The notes: generated by a model from the letters alone, not told the origin. 64,000 bases of DNA from CAWABB01 sp963780165 (GCA_963780165.1 CAWABB010000001.1:248001-312000); one strand, 5' to 3'; positions 34,925 to 44,078 are shown, counted from the stretch's first letter. Numbers and translations: made by a program.

Positions 34925-35536
34925 ATGAAGAAAGCCGCCGATTCCGTTGCAGTCCCCGAGCAGGCCCTGATTAAGGCGGCACAAGGGGGCGACAGGCGGG
35001 CTTTCTCCGCGCTCGTGCGGCGCTATGAGGACACAGTGTACCGCTTCGCCCTGAAGGTTTGCCAGAACCCCGATAAGGCCTCGGAGACTCTTCAGGACAC
35101 CTTCATCAACGTGTTCAGAAAGCTGCACACGTTCGATGGAAGGTCGAAGTTCTCGACCTGGCTGTACACGATCGTGACGAACAACTGCCTGATGGGGCAC
35201 CGCAGGCGGAAGCGGGATCTGCTGGAGGAATCGCTTGAAGCATTCGATGCAGGCCCGGAGGGAAACCACACAGAAGGACATCCCTCGCTCGCCCGATGGG
35301 AACAGACGCCGGTGCATGCGGTTCTGGAAGCCGAACTGAGGCAGGTGATGGAGGAAGCCATCCAGGCCCTGCCGGCCGACTACAGGGTGGTATTCGTGCT
35401 GCGCGATATGGAAGAGAAGACGACAGAAGAAACCGCACGCATCATCGGCATTTCGGTCGAAGCCACGAAATCCAGGTTGCGCCGGGCGCGCGCGTTTCTC
35501 CGCTCCAGGCTTGATCCGTACATGCGGGCCGTCTAG
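34925..35536 (+). CDS. ECF-type RNA polymerase sigma factor
   Basis: 203-residue sigma70-family factor of the extracytoplasmic-function class. Region 2: FSALVRRYEDTVYRFALKVCQ, ASETLQDTFINVFRKLHTFDGRSKFSTWLYTIVTNNCLMGHRRR. After an acidic linker, region 4: ALPADYRVVFVLRDMEEKTTEETARIIGISVEATKSRLRRARAFLRSRL, ending soon after. No regions 1, 3 or extra C-terminal domain. It is followed by a small zinc-finger protein that is probably its anti-sigma factor. Target genes cannot be told; no matching pair of unusual promoters was found upstream of the gene itself. Confidence 0.93.
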   Translation: MKKAADSVAVPEQALIKAAQGGDRRAFSALVRRYEDTVYRFALKVCQNPDKASETLQDTFINVFRKLHTFDGRSKFSTWLYTIVTNNCLMGHRRRKRDLLEESLEAFDAGPEGNHTEGHPSLARWEQTPVHAVLEAELRQVMEEAIQALPADYRVVFVLRDMEEKTTEETARIIGISVEATKSRLRRARAFLRSRLDPYMRAV

Positions 35537-35647
35537 TGCCCCACCAACCTGCCGATTGTACAGACGAATGGGCAGGGTGCTCGTTCCATGCATCAACAAC
35601 ACACAGCGCCGGATAACGATTTTGTTGGAACGGCACTGGAGAAAGCC

Positions 35648-35920
35648 ATGGCAACGTGTAAGAAGGTCTATCGGCACATCTGCGAGTCCCTGGACGAGGA
35701 TCTCGATACCCCGCGATGCCGGGCAATCAAGGCGCACATCGCGTCCTGCCCGAATTGCCGGACATACATGGCATCCCTGAAGAAGACGATCCGGCTCTAC
35801 CGCTCGCTGCCGCCCGGACCCACGCCCCGCGCAGCGCACACGGCCCTGGTTGCCGCGCTCGAATCCGAGATGAAGCGCCACCAGGGGCATCCGATCGCCA
35901 GGCAGCGCCGTTCGTCCTGA
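35648..35920 (+). CDS. Putative zinc-finger anti-sigma factor
   Basis: 90-residue cytoplasmic protein. A ZAS/zf-HC2 motif is visible: Cys4 in ATCKKVYRHICESLDEDLD, then AHIASCPNCRTYM, giving the His-x3-Cys-x2-Cys zinc site (HIASCPNC). The rest is a basic helix tail without a transmembrane segment, so it is a soluble ZAS-type regulator. ATG 35648 has GGAG 6 nt upstream and places the motif at the very N-terminus; an in-frame ATG at 35588 adds 20 residues without a ribosome binding site. Position 111 nt after the ECF sigma gene argues for an anti-sigma or sensor of it. Confidence 0.78.
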   Translation: MATCKKVYRHICESLDEDLDTPRCRAIKAHIASCPNCRTYMASLKKTIRLYRSLPPGPTPRAAHTALVAALESEMKRHQGHPIARQRRSS

Positions 35921-36002
35921 CCCCCCGGCGGTTCTTCCTGCATCATACTGTCGGTACTGTCCTCGCAGAAGTCACTCGCATCCCACATTCCCGGAGCACA
36001 TT

Positions 36003-36218
36003 ATGACCAAGAACGTCGGCACCACGGATCGAATCGTCCGGTCCGTTTCGGCTGTTGTCCTGCTCTTTCTGATACTGACGGGCGCCGTCGAGGGCACCCT
36101 TGCCGTCATCTTCGGCATCGTCGCGGCCGCGCTCCTCGTCACCAGCGCGATCAGCTTTTGCCCCGCCTACTGGGGGCTGAAGCTCTCCACCCTTGCCGGG
36201 TCGAAGCCGAAGAACTGA
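36003..36218 (+). CDS. DUF2892 (YgaP-like) small membrane protein
   Basis: 71 residues with two transmembrane helices (about 12-32 and 34-50) after the family start TKNVGTTDRIVRSVSAV, and the conserved FCPAYWGLKLST near the end. DUF2892 proteins resemble the membrane part of YgaP, a rhodanese; they often stand beside thioredoxin or sulfur-handling genes. GGAG lies 8 nt before ATG 36003. Followed after 25 nt by the DUF6132 gene. Function unknown. Confidence 0.88.
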   Translation: MTKNVGTTDRIVRSVSAVVLLFLILTGAVEGTLAVIFGIVAAALLVTSAISFCPAYWGLKLSTLAGSKPKN

Positions 36219-36243
36219 ACACCGCGACGGAGAAGACGAACGC

Positions 36244-36435
36244 GTGAAGAAGCCCGCGGTACGAACGATCCTTGCGGTCCTGGCGGGAGCCGCACTCGGC
36301 TACGCCTACTACGCATTCATCGGATGCCGGACGGGCGCCTGTCCGATCACGTCCAACCCCCTCATCAGCACGGCGTACGGCGCGCTGATGGGAGTTTTGA
36401 TTTCGGGAAGCTTCAAGAAGGGACCGCCGGCATGA
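36244..36435 (+). CDS. DUF6132-like small membrane protein
   Basis: 63 residues from GTG 36244, which has GGAGAAG 8 nt upstream. One hydrophobic helix (ILAVLAGAALGYAYYAFIG) and a second half-hydrophobic segment, with the conserved central block YYAFIGCRTGACPITSNPLISTAYGALMG carrying two cysteines spaced by five. Unknown function; the cysteines could bind metal or take part in thiol chemistry. Its stop overlaps the start of the thioredoxin remnant (ATGA), so the three small genes form a unit. Confidence 0.85.
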   Translation: MKKPAVRTILAVLAGAALGYAYYAFIGCRTGACPITSNPLISTAYGALMGVLISGSFKKGPPA

Positions 36436-36542
36436 AGCAGAAAGGATTCCCCTCGATCGTTCTCATTCGTGAGGGAGTCGTTCAGGAATTCCTCCTCGGC
36501 TTTCAGCCGGAAACACGGCTCAGATCACTGCTCGCCCGCTAG
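36432..36542 (+). pseudogene. Thioredoxin C-terminal remnant
   Basis: 36-codon frame starting at an ATG overlapping the DUF6132 stop (ATGA). The sequence KGFPSIVLIREGVVQEFLL followed by GFQPETRLRSLL matches only the last third of thioredoxin: the cis-Pro strand (family GIPTLLLF), the turn, strand 5 and the last helix. The N-terminal two thirds with the CGPC site are absent, yet the start codon and coupling are kept, which suggests an in-frame internal deletion of a thioredoxin gene. It may still be translated as a micro-protein. Confidence 0.6.
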
Positions 36543-36846
36543 CCCCACCCCGCATACCGAAGGAATCGGCTGTCCCGGTCACAGACGTCCCTCGTGAGGG
36601 ATTCTGCCCGCTTGGTTGAAAGAGTACGGCCGTTTGCCTATATTTTCTCGCCAGTTTTACCATTGCACCTTCAGTATTGTGCAGACAGAATCGTCGGGTT
36701 TGCATCCAGGCTCGGGCTCACGGACTCCACGATCGTCGGCAGACGGCACGGCGAACGATGTCTGAAGCTCCTCCCCCGCTGGCTGGCGAGCACGGCGGCA
36801 GCGCGTGAGCACGATCGATCCTGTCACGCAGAATGCGAGCACACCC
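36543..36846. other. Intergenic region before the aminotransferase
   Basis: About 300 bp between the thioredoxin remnant and the aminotransferase. It holds one clear promoter (36616-36644) and a leader of about 195 nt with no riboswitch or open frame I recognise. Confidence 0.6.
36616..36644 (+). promoter_or_regulatory. Promoter of the aminotransferase/KdsC-like genes
   Basis: TTGAAA (36616-36621), 17-nt spacer, TATATT (36639-36644); one of the closest matches to consensus in the window. Start near 36651. Confidence 0.7.
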
Positions 36847-38178
36847 ATGGCTAGTTCCGTACACCCGAACCCGACCTACCCGGTCATCACCAAATCCGAT
36901 GAACTGTACGCGCGTGCCACCGGGTTGATCCCGGCCTTCACGCAGACGCTCGCCAAAGGACCCGGACAGTACATCAAGGGTGTCGCCCCGAAATATCTCC
37001 TGCGGGGAAAGGGCTCGCACGTCTGGGACGTCGACGGGAACGAGTTCATCGACTACAACATGGCCATCGGCCCAGTTTCCCTCGGCTACGCCTACCCCGC
37101 CGTGGACAATGCGATCCGGGCACAGTTGGAGGACGGGATCACCTTTTCCATGATGCATCCATTGGAGGTCGAGGTCGCCGAGCTGATTCGCGAGGTGGTC
37201 CCGAACGCCGAGATGGTCCGGTACAGCAAGACCGGGTCCGATGCCACCTCCGCAGCGGTGCGCCTGGCCCGGGCGTACTCCGGGCGGTCGAAGGTGCTGT
37301 GCTGCGGGTATCACGGCTGGCACGACTGGTTCATCGCCGTCACCGACAGGAACCGGGGAATTCCGCAGGCCGTCCGGGATCTCACCTTCACATTCAGCTA
37401 CAACGACATCCGGTCGGTGATCGACTCCATCGATGACGACGTCGCATGCGTCATTCTGGAGCCGATGGTGTTCGAGGAACCGAGGGACAACTTCCTGCGG
37501 CGCCTGCGCGAGGTGTGCACGGAGCGCGGGATCGTGCTGGTCTTTGATGAAATGTGGACCGGCTTCCGGCTTGCGCTCGGCGGCGCACAGCAGCACTTCG
37601 GCGTCAAGGCCGATTTGATGTGCTACTCGAAGGCCGTGGCGAACGGCATGCCGATCTCCATCCTGGCCGGGCGTGGTGAGATCATGCAGCTCTGCGAGCG
37701 GGACATCTTCTTCTTCACGACGTTCGGCGGCGAAGCGCTCTCGCTCGCGGCCGCACAGGCGACGATCCTCGAGTTGCGCGACAAGAAGGTGCCGGAGGCG
37801 CTGGCCCGCCAGGGACGGAAGCTGAAGGACGGCTACACGGACATCGCACGCCAGCTGGGAATGACGTACACGGCCTGCGCCGGGATGGATTGCAGGACCA
37901 TCGTGACATTCGACGCGGCCGCAGGAAGCCCGCTCGAGATGAAATCGCTCGTGCAGCAGGAGATGATAAGGCGCGGAGTCCTGTGGGGCGGGTTCCACAC
38001 CATGAGCTACTCCCACAGCGACGAAGACATCGCACACACGCTCACGGCCTACCGCGAAGTCCTTCCCATTCTGAAGCGGGCTGTCGAGGACAAGAACATC
38101 CGGAGCTACCTCCGGGGCGAGCCGGTCGAGCCGGTCTTCCGGCGCACGGGGAAATTCAATCAGAAATCTGATGGCTGA
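36847..38178 (+). CDS. Class III PLP aminotransferase (surface-glycan type)
   Basis: 443 residues from ATG 36847; a GTG at 36805 would add 14. A class III aminotransferase: HVWDVDGNEFIDYNMAIGPVSLGYAYP, MVRYSKTGSDATSAAVRLARA, LCCGYHGWHDWF, VLVFDEMWTGFRL and the PLP lysine in CYSKAVANGMPIS. It resembles glutamate-1-semialdehyde aminomutase but belongs to the subgroup found in capsule, LPS and spore-coat sugar clusters, with Tyr-His-Gly-Trp instead of the HemL block. FTTFGGEALSLAAAQATI is another subgroup mark. Substrate unknown; a keto-sugar or small aldehyde is likely. It precedes the KdsC-like phosphatase by 26 nt. It is not a clear substitute for the broken hemL. Confidence 0.82.
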   Translation: MASSVHPNPTYPVITKSDELYARATGLIPAFTQTLAKGPGQYIKGVAPKYLLRGKGSHVWDVDGNEFIDYNMAIGPVSLGYAYPAVDNAIRAQLEDGITFSMMHPLEVEVAELIREVVPNAEMVRYSKTGSDATSAAVRLARAYSGRSKVLCCGYHGWHDWFIAVTDRNRGIPQAVRDLTFTFSYNDIRSVIDSIDDDVACVILEPMVFEEPRDNFLRRLREVCTERGIVLVFDEMWTGFRLALGGAQQHFGVKADLMCYSKAVANGMPISILAGRGEIMQLCERDIFFFTTFGGEALSLAAAQATILELRDKKVPEALARQGRKLKDGYTDIARQLGMTYTACAGMDCRTIVTFDAAAGSPLEMKSLVQQEMIRRGVLWGGFHTMSYSHSDEDIAHTLTAYREVLPILKRAVEDKNIRSYLRGEPVEPVFRRTGKFNQKSDG

Positions 38179-38204
38179 CGGCGGCTGGACAACCTGGTGA
38201 CCCT

Positions 38205-38732
38205 ATGGCCCGAACCTCCACTCTCTCGGCAACCGAACTCCGCCGAAGGGCGCGCGCGATCAAGCTCGTCCTGACAGATAGCGACGGCGTCCTGACGGAC
38301 ACGGGCGTCTACTACGGGGAATCCGGCGAAGTCATGAAGCGCTTCTCCATCAGGGACGGCATGGGCGTGGAGCGCCTCCGGCTCGATGGGATCGAAACGG
38401 CCATTATTACGGGGGAACTGTCCGGGAGCGTTCGGACGCGCGCCCAGAAACTCGGGCTCTCCCACGTCTATCTGGGGATCAAGGACAAGGCGGCCCACCT
38501 CCCGGCGATTCTCGCCGAGATGGGTCTCTCCGTCGGTCAGGTAGCATATGTAGGGGACGACGTGAACGACCTGGGGATCATCGACCTGATCCGTCCCTCA
38601 GGACTGACGGCTGCCCCCGGCGATGCGATGCCGGTCGTGCTCAAGCGCGTCCACTATCGTACGCGCGAGCGGGCCGGGTATGGCGCGTTCCGCGAAGTCG
38701 CGGAGTGGCTGCTCGCAATGCGCCGGCGTTGA
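38205..38732 (+). CDS. kdsC: KdsC-like HAD phosphatase (Kdo 8-phosphate phosphatase)
   Basis: 175-residue C0-cap HAD phosphatase. Motif I LVLTDSDGVLTDTGVYYGESGE (nucleophile and acid Asp), MKRFSIRDGMGVERLRLDGIETAIITGE with motif II Thr, Lys in LGIKDKAAHLP, and motif IV YVGDDVNDLGII match KdsC/NeuA-linked phosphatases, which act on Kdo 8-P or related 9-carbon sugar phosphates. With kdsA and kdsD in the first operon the Kdo 8-P role is most likely; a different ulosonate phosphate is possible because the gene sits next to a class III aminotransferase. Converges with the permease 40 nt downstream. Confidence 0.85.
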   Translation: MARTSTLSATELRRRARAIKLVLTDSDGVLTDTGVYYGESGEVMKRFSIRDGMGVERLRLDGIETAIITGELSGSVRTRAQKLGLSHVYLGIKDKAAHLPAILAEMGLSVGQVAYVGDDVNDLGIIDLIRPSGLTAAPGDAMPVVLKRVHYRTRERAGYGAFREVAEWLLAMRRR

Positions 38733-38772
38733 TCTGCACTACTGCCTCCCGGAACTTCACGCGGCGCTGACT

Positions 38773-40273
38773 TCAGACGGAGCGGAGTTTGCTCTTCCTG
38801 TGCCCGTACCCCAGGTACAGGACGAGCCCGACGAGAAGCCAGAGCCCGAACCTCGCCCACGTCACCCACGGAAGGCCCAGCATGAGGTAGACGCAGCACG
38901 CAATCCCCAGGAGCGGGACGAGAGGGACGAACGGCGTTCGGAACGCCCGGGGCCTGTCGGGATCCCTGTACCGCAGGATGATGACGCCCGCGCAGACCAG
39001 GACAAACGCAAAGAGCGTCCCGATGTTGGTCAGCTCGACGATCTCGTTGATGTGCGCGAAGGCGGAGATGGCGGCGACGACGATGCCGGTCCAGAGCGTG
39101 GTGACGTGCGGGGTCTTGTACTTCGGGTGGACCTTCGAGAATTGGGCAGGCAGGAGCCCGTCCCTCGACATTGAGAAGAAGATCCGCGGCTGACCGTACT
39201 GGAAGACCAGGAGCACGGCCGTCATGGAGGCGACTGCCCCGATGGCTACGATGCTTGCGGACACATCCTCCCCAACGTACGCAAAGGCAGCCGCGAGCGG
39301 ATCGGCCACGCCGAGCTTATTCCACGGGACCATGCCGGTCAGCACCAGCGCGACGGCGACATAGATCACCGTGCAGATAGCCAGCGACCCCAGGATGCCG
39401 ATCGGGAGGTCGCGCGACGGTTTCCTGCATTCCTCGGCGGCCGTCGATATCGCGTCGAACCCGATATACGCGAAGAAGATCAGGCTCGCCCCCACCCAGA
39501 CGCCCGCGAAACCGTTGGGCATGAACGGCGACCAGTTCTCCGGCTTGACGTACTTCATCCCCGCGTAGACGAAAAAGAAGAGGATGACGATCTTCAGCAT
39601 CACCATCACGGCGTTGACCCGGGCCGATTCCTTCACGCCCACGATCAGGAGCCAGTGTGATGAGCATGACGATCCCGACGGCGAGTGCGTTGAAGATGAT
39701 CGGGATTCCGAGGATGGTCGGGTGCGTGACCCACGCCTGGTATGCCAGGGCGATTGCGGGGTCAACCACGCCGCCGGCCGCTTCGACCGCTGCCGCCGCC
39801 TGCGCCGCCGACCGGACATCCACCGCCAGCCACGCGGGGATCTGCAACCCTATCCCTTCGCACAGCTGGTGAAAGTACGCCGCCCATGCGATCGCGACCG
39901 CGACGTTGCCGACGGCATACTCGATGATCAGATCCCACCCGATGATCCAGGCCACCAGCTCGCCGAGGGTCGCATACGAATAGGTGTAGGCACTCCCGGA
40001 GATCGGGACGATGGACGCGAACTCCGCGTAGCAGAGCCCGCAGAATCCGCACGCGACCGCCGTCAGAATGAACGAGAGCACGATCCCCGGACCGGCCCCG
40101 GGCCGCAGGGCATCGCCCGCCACCGCGGTCCCGATCGTCGCGAAGATCCCCGCCCCGATGATCGCCCCGATACCGAGCATGACGATGTCGAACGCCCCGA
40201 GCGCCCGCTTCAGGCTGTGCTCGGGCGGGTCCGCCTCACGCATCAGGTCATCCAGATTCTTCGTTCGAAACAT
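38773..40273 (-). pseudogene. APC-family amino acid permease, frameshifted
   Basis: Cationic amino acid/APC-type transporter with about 12 transmembrane segments. Two overlapping frames together give one full protein: 40273 to about 39652 (MFRTKNLDDLMREADPPEH, LKRALGAFDIVMLGIGAIIGAGIF, ... FNALAVGIVMLITL) and about 39652 to 38773 (LLIVGVKESARVNAVMVMLK ... FFAYIGFDAISTAAEECRKPSRD ...). One extra base in a CC pair at 39652-39653 joins them; removing it restores LITLLLIVGV. Everything else is intact, so this is either a very recent inactivation or a consensus error. ATG 40273 is chosen by homology. Family: related to YhdG/CAT permeases. Confidence 0.85.
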
Positions 40274-40515
40274 TTGCCGGAGCATGGGGGCGAGACAGGG
40301 GTGATTGGGAATGATCGAGAGGTTAGCGAAACGTCCGCAGAGAAGCAAGGCTTCGAGGCTGGATCCGGAGGGACACCTTCCTGGAATCGCAGGCCGGCTT
40401 CGTGGCATGTTCTTTGTGACCTATCACTGTATGACATCGGTGTCATTGCATTCGCTGAGGGAAAAAGGACAGCGGCGAACGTTTGGGGGCCCGGTGGATC
40501 CAGGTAGAATCTACA

Positions 40516-42150
40516 ATGGTGGGTGAAGAACGCCCGTCAGGCAGCCCGAAGAAGGTAGGAACCCGCATCGTGTCCGAACACAGGAAAACAGCAATCATCA
40601 TCGGCGCCGGGCCGGCAGGGCTCACCGCCGCACTGGAACTCCTCCGCCGGACTGACGTCCACCCTATCGTGATCGAGGCCTCCGACCAGGTCGGCGGCAT
40701 TGCCCGGACCGTGAACTTCAGAGGCAACCGGATCGACATCGGCGGCCACCGTTTCTTTTCCAAGTCCGCGCGCGTGATGAACTGGTGGCTTGACATCCTT
40801 CCGCTGCAGCATGTGAACGGCCAGTTCGGCGAATCGTTCAAGATCACCTACCGGAATATGACCCGGGACCTCGCGGTCAGCGAGCCCGGGCCCGACCCGG
40901 ATCAGGAAGAACGAGTGATGCTGATCCGGAAACGGTTGTCGCGCATCCTTTATCGCCGACGATTCTTCGACTACCCGTTGTCGCTCAGTCCGAGGACCCT
41001 CGCAAACCTCGGCCTGCTGAATGTCATCCGCATCGGATTGAGCTACGTGCGCGCCCGACTGTCCCCCATCACCCCGGAAAAGTCGCTCGAGGATTTCTTC
41101 ATCAACCGGTTCGGGCGCGAGCTCTACCTGACGTTCTTCAAAGACTACACGGAAAAGGTCTGGGGAGTCCCCTGCACCGAGATCACGCCGGACTGGGGAG
41201 CTCAGCGCATCAAGGGGCTTTCCATTTCGAAGGCGGTGCTCGACGCGATCAAGCGCACTCTCCACGTCGGGAGGAACGGCAAACAGTCAACGACCGAGAC
41301 CAGCCTCATTCAATACTTTCTCTACCCGAAGTACGGACCGGGCCAGATGTGGGAAGAGGTCGCGGCGCACGTGCAACGCCGCGGTGGCGAGATCCGCATG
41401 CGGTCCACCGTCGTCGGCGTGGACGCAAACGGTCATCGCGTTCGCGGAGTGCAGGTCAGGAACGAATCAACCGGAGCGATCGAGACGTTGAAGGGCGACT
41501 ACGTGCTCTCCACCATGCCCGTCCGCGATCTGGTGCAGAGCATGAACGGAAGCGTCCCCACAGCCGTCAAACGCGCTGCAGGCGCCCTCCAGTATCGCGA
41601 CTTCATCACCGTAGGTCTGTTATTCCGGAAGCTCGCACCCCGGGAAGGCAAGCTCCCGGACAGCTGGATCTATGTCCAGGAGCGGGATGTGAAGGTCGGA
41701 CGCATCCAGGTCTTCAACAACTGGAGCCCCTACCTCATCCGTAACCAGGACGAGACCTGGCTGGGCCTCGAGTACTTCTGTCAGGAGGGCGATGCTCTCT
41801 GGACGAGCTCCGATGAAGACTTGTTGAAACTTGGCGTGTCCGAACTGTGCTCCCTTCGACTGGCTGACAGGGCTGATTTCGTGGAAGGGGTGGTGCTTCG
41901 GATGCCGAAAGCGTACCCGGGATACTTCGGGGGATACGAGGACTTTCCGAACGTGCGGCGGTTCCTGGACGGGTACGAGAACCTCTTCCTCATCGGCCGG
42001 AACGGGATGCACAAGTACAACAACATGGACCACTCCATGCTGACCGCGATGGCGGTCGTGGACAATATCGTCGGCAACGTCCGCACAAAGGAGAATATCT
42101 GGTCCGTGAACGCCGAAGCCGAATACCACGAGGAGGGCGCACAGCGCTGA
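40516..42150 (+). CDS. FAD-dependent oxidoreductase, UDP-galactopyranose-mutase-like
   Basis: 544 residues from ATG 40516; a GTG at 40570 (526 residues) gives a start more like relatives and cannot be excluded, because a TAGAAT box (40505-40510) ends only 5 nt before the ATG. FAD motif AIIIGAGPAGLTAALELLRR, then GGIARTVNFRGNRIDIGGHRFFSK, the block RELYLTFFKDYTEKVWGVPC, and the C-terminal NLFLIGRNGMHKYNNMDHSM. Such amine-oxidase/UGM-like flavoproteins are frequent in polysaccharide clusters, but the reaction is unknown. The GT-C gene follows after 47 nt. Cytoplasmic; no signal peptide. Confidence 0.8.
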   Translation: MVGEERPSGSPKKVGTRIVSEHRKTAIIIGAGPAGLTAALELLRRTDVHPIVIEASDQVGGIARTVNFRGNRIDIGGHRFFSKSARVMNWWLDILPLQHVNGQFGESFKITYRNMTRDLAVSEPGPDPDQEERVMLIRKRLSRILYRRRFFDYPLSLSPRTLANLGLLNVIRIGLSYVRARLSPITPEKSLEDFFINRFGRELYLTFFKDYTEKVWGVPCTEITPDWGAQRIKGLSISKAVLDAIKRTLHVGRNGKQSTTETSLIQYFLYPKYGPGQMWEEVAAHVQRRGGEIRMRSTVVGVDANGHRVRGVQVRNESTGAIETLKGDYVLSTMPVRDLVQSMNGSVPTAVKRAAGALQYRDFITVGLLFRKLAPREGKLPDSWIYVQERDVKVGRIQVFNNWSPYLIRNQDETWLGLEYFCQEGDALWTSSDEDLLKLGVSELCSLRLADRADFVEGVVLRMPKAYPGYFGGYEDFPNVRRFLDGYENLFLIGRNGMHKYNNMDHSMLTAMAVVDNIVGNVRTKENIWSVNAEAEYHEEGAQR

Positions 42151-42197
42151 CCCGGAGGAACCCACCACCTCCCCCGGGGGGCGCCGGCCTCACTACC

Positions 42198-43949
42198 ATG
42201 TCCCGCCGCTCCACGCTCGTCCTCACCTCTGCCGGTCTCGCTCTCCTGGCCATGTATGGCGCCGTCGCCTGGGTGAACGGGTTTTTCATCTTCAGCGAAT
42301 TCGACTACCTCCGCGACAAAGCGGTCGTTCTCTTCTCGTTTCGACAGGCTCAGTTCGCCTCGATGCTCTGGAAGGCCGCATTGCTGTTTCCGGCCACGGT
42401 CCTTCTGGCTGCCGCACTGGTGAAGAGCGGGGTCCGTCTTCAACTCCCCCCGCTGAACCGCTCATGGAAGATTCTCGCGCCGCTCATGATCGCGGCGGGG
42501 CTGCTCATGGTCCTGAGCATCTCGACCGTCTTCAGGCAGACGGAACTGACGGACGATGAGAACACGTACGTCTTTCAGGCACGGACGCTGCTGCTCGGAA
42601 GAACCGCGAATCCACCGCCCCCCGTGCAGAAGAGCTTCGACAACGTCTTTCTCATCAACGACACCCGTCAGTGGGTTGGGAAGTACGGGCTGGGGCATCC
42701 GGCGGTCATCGCACTCGGGCTCCTGGTCGGAACCCGGTACGCAGCAACGGTCCTGATCAGCGTCTTGATCATCCTGCTGGTGTATATGATTGCACGGCGC
42801 CTCGAATGGGACAGGCGCACGGCAATTGTCGCCGCGGGCCTCACCGCGATCTCGCCATTCTTCTATCTCGTGTCGTCAACGCTCCTGAGCCACACGACCG
42901 CCGCCTTCGCTCTGGGTCTGTTCTTCCTCTTGCTGCTGATGGCGCGGCAGCGCGCGGGAGAGCCGGCGGGGTTGCTCGCCGCATTCGCCGGAGGTCTGGC
43001 ACTCGGGCTGGCGTTCAACATCAGACCACTCACAGCCGTCGGGTACGGGTTTCCGTTCGGCGTCCTCCTCGTCGCTGATGCCGCCCGTCGTACGCGCGGC
43101 ACCCTGGCCGTCATCGGCGCGTCGGGGGCTGGCCTGGCCATCATGATCGGCGCAACGCTGTGGTACAACCAGGGCATCACGGGGAACGCCTGGACATTCC
43201 CCTTCAACTACTACAACGCAGAAGAGGCCCTGGGATTCGGGGTGTACGGGCACACTCCGGTGATGGCGCTCAACAACCTGGCGGTCAGCTTCATGCGTCT
43301 GAACGCATTCCTGTTCGGGTTCCCGCTCAGCCTGATTTTTGCGGCGATTCCATTTGCTTTCACACTCACGGAAGGCGACAAGCTTGCTGCAGGAATAGTC
43401 GGTTCGCTCTCGGCCGCGTACCTCTTCTACTGGGCCCCCGGCGTGTCTGACGCTGGACCTGTCTACTACTATGAGATGCTCATCCCACTGGTGCTCCTCT
43501 CTGCACGCGGAGTGATGATGTCGCACGCGTGGGTCTCGCGGCGCTTCCCGGTTCACGCCGGATTCGTTCCAGCGTTTCTGGCCGTCTCGACCGTGGTGGC
43601 TCTCCTGACGTTCGTTCCGGAAAGGCTGATCCACGTCAGGCGGCTTACCGATCAGATTCGCGAACCGTACGAAACGATCGAGGGTGCCGGCCTGAGTCAC
43701 GCCCTGGTGCTGGTCCGATCGCTTCCGAACAAGGGTTGGGTGTTCGGGTACAGGCATCCGCACCCTGCGCTGAACGAGAATGTGATCCTGTGTGCATTTG
43801 CCGACAGAACATCGAACCTTGCGGCTGTCGATGCCTTCCCGGACCGCGACCACTATGTCATGTGGTATGACACACAATGGCAGCGGAGCGTGATCAAGCG
43901 CGTCACCCGGGCCGACCTGATGGCGCTCCCGTCGCTGAACCAGAAGTAG
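42198..43949 (+). CDS. GT-C fold membrane glycosyltransferase-like protein
   Basis: 583-residue inner-membrane protein with about 11-12 hydrophobic helices. The first large periplasmic loop carries TELTDDENTYVFQARTLLLG, where the Asp-Asp-Glu stands where GT-C/PMT/ArnT enzymes have their catalytic DD/DE; KYGLGHPAVIALGLLVG and HTTAAFALGLFFLLLLMA follow the family layout. The C-terminal part after about 470 is soluble. Substrate and acceptor cannot be read; lipid-linked sugar transfer to a surface glycan is likely. It lies 47 nt after the FAD oxidoreductase and is probably cotranscribed. Confidence 0.75.
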   Translation: MSRRSTLVLTSAGLALLAMYGAVAWVNGFFIFSEFDYLRDKAVVLFSFRQAQFASMLWKAALLFPATVLLAAALVKSGVRLQLPPLNRSWKILAPLMIAAGLLMVLSISTVFRQTELTDDENTYVFQARTLLLGRTANPPPPVQKSFDNVFLINDTRQWVGKYGLGHPAVIALGLLVGTRYAATVLISVLIILLVYMIARRLEWDRRTAIVAAGLTAISPFFYLVSSTLLSHTTAAFALGLFFLLLLMARQRAGEPAGLLAAFAGGLALGLAFNIRPLTAVGYGFPFGVLLVADAARRTRGTLAVIGASGAGLAIMIGATLWYNQGITGNAWTFPFNYYNAEEALGFGVYGHTPVMALNNLAVSFMRLNAFLFGFPLSLIFAAIPFAFTLTEGDKLAAGIVGSLSAAYLFYWAPGVSDAGPVYYYEMLIPLVLLSARGVMMSHAWVSRRFPVHAGFVPAFLAVSTVVALLTFVPERLIHVRRLTDQIREPYETIEGAGLSHALVLVRSLPNKGWVFGYRHPHPALNENVILCAFADRTSNLAAVDAFPDRDHYVMWYDTQWQRSVIKRVTRADLMALPSLNQK

Positions 43950-44007
43950 CCGCTCAGCCGTCCCCTGCCGCAGGTTGCCCTTCCTTTTGCTGCATTTTGC
44001 CCTCTCC

Positions 44008-44036
44008 TTGCTTCTTCAAATGCGGTTCGCTAGCTT
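44008..44036 (+). promoter_or_regulatory. Candidate promoter of the chalcone-isomerase-like gene
   Basis: TTGCTT (44008-44013), 17-nt spacer, TAGCTT (44031-44036), start near 44043, then a GGAGG ribosome binding site 7-8 nt before ATG 44079. Confidence 0.45.
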
Positions 44037-44078
44037 CATCGGCGTCAGAGATCTCACGCAATTTCCGGAGGAAAATCC

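Noticed and set aside
33410..36542. Gas-vesicle gene cluster
   Set aside because: Only a GvpL/F-like domain is found; no GvpA-type structural protein or other gvp gene is seen in the surrounding genes.
36847..38178. Second hemL that could rescue the broken one
   Set aside because: The protein is in the glycan-type class III subgroup (GYHGWHDW, FTTFGGEALSLAAAQ), and its neighbour is a KdsC-like phosphatase; heme function is not supported.
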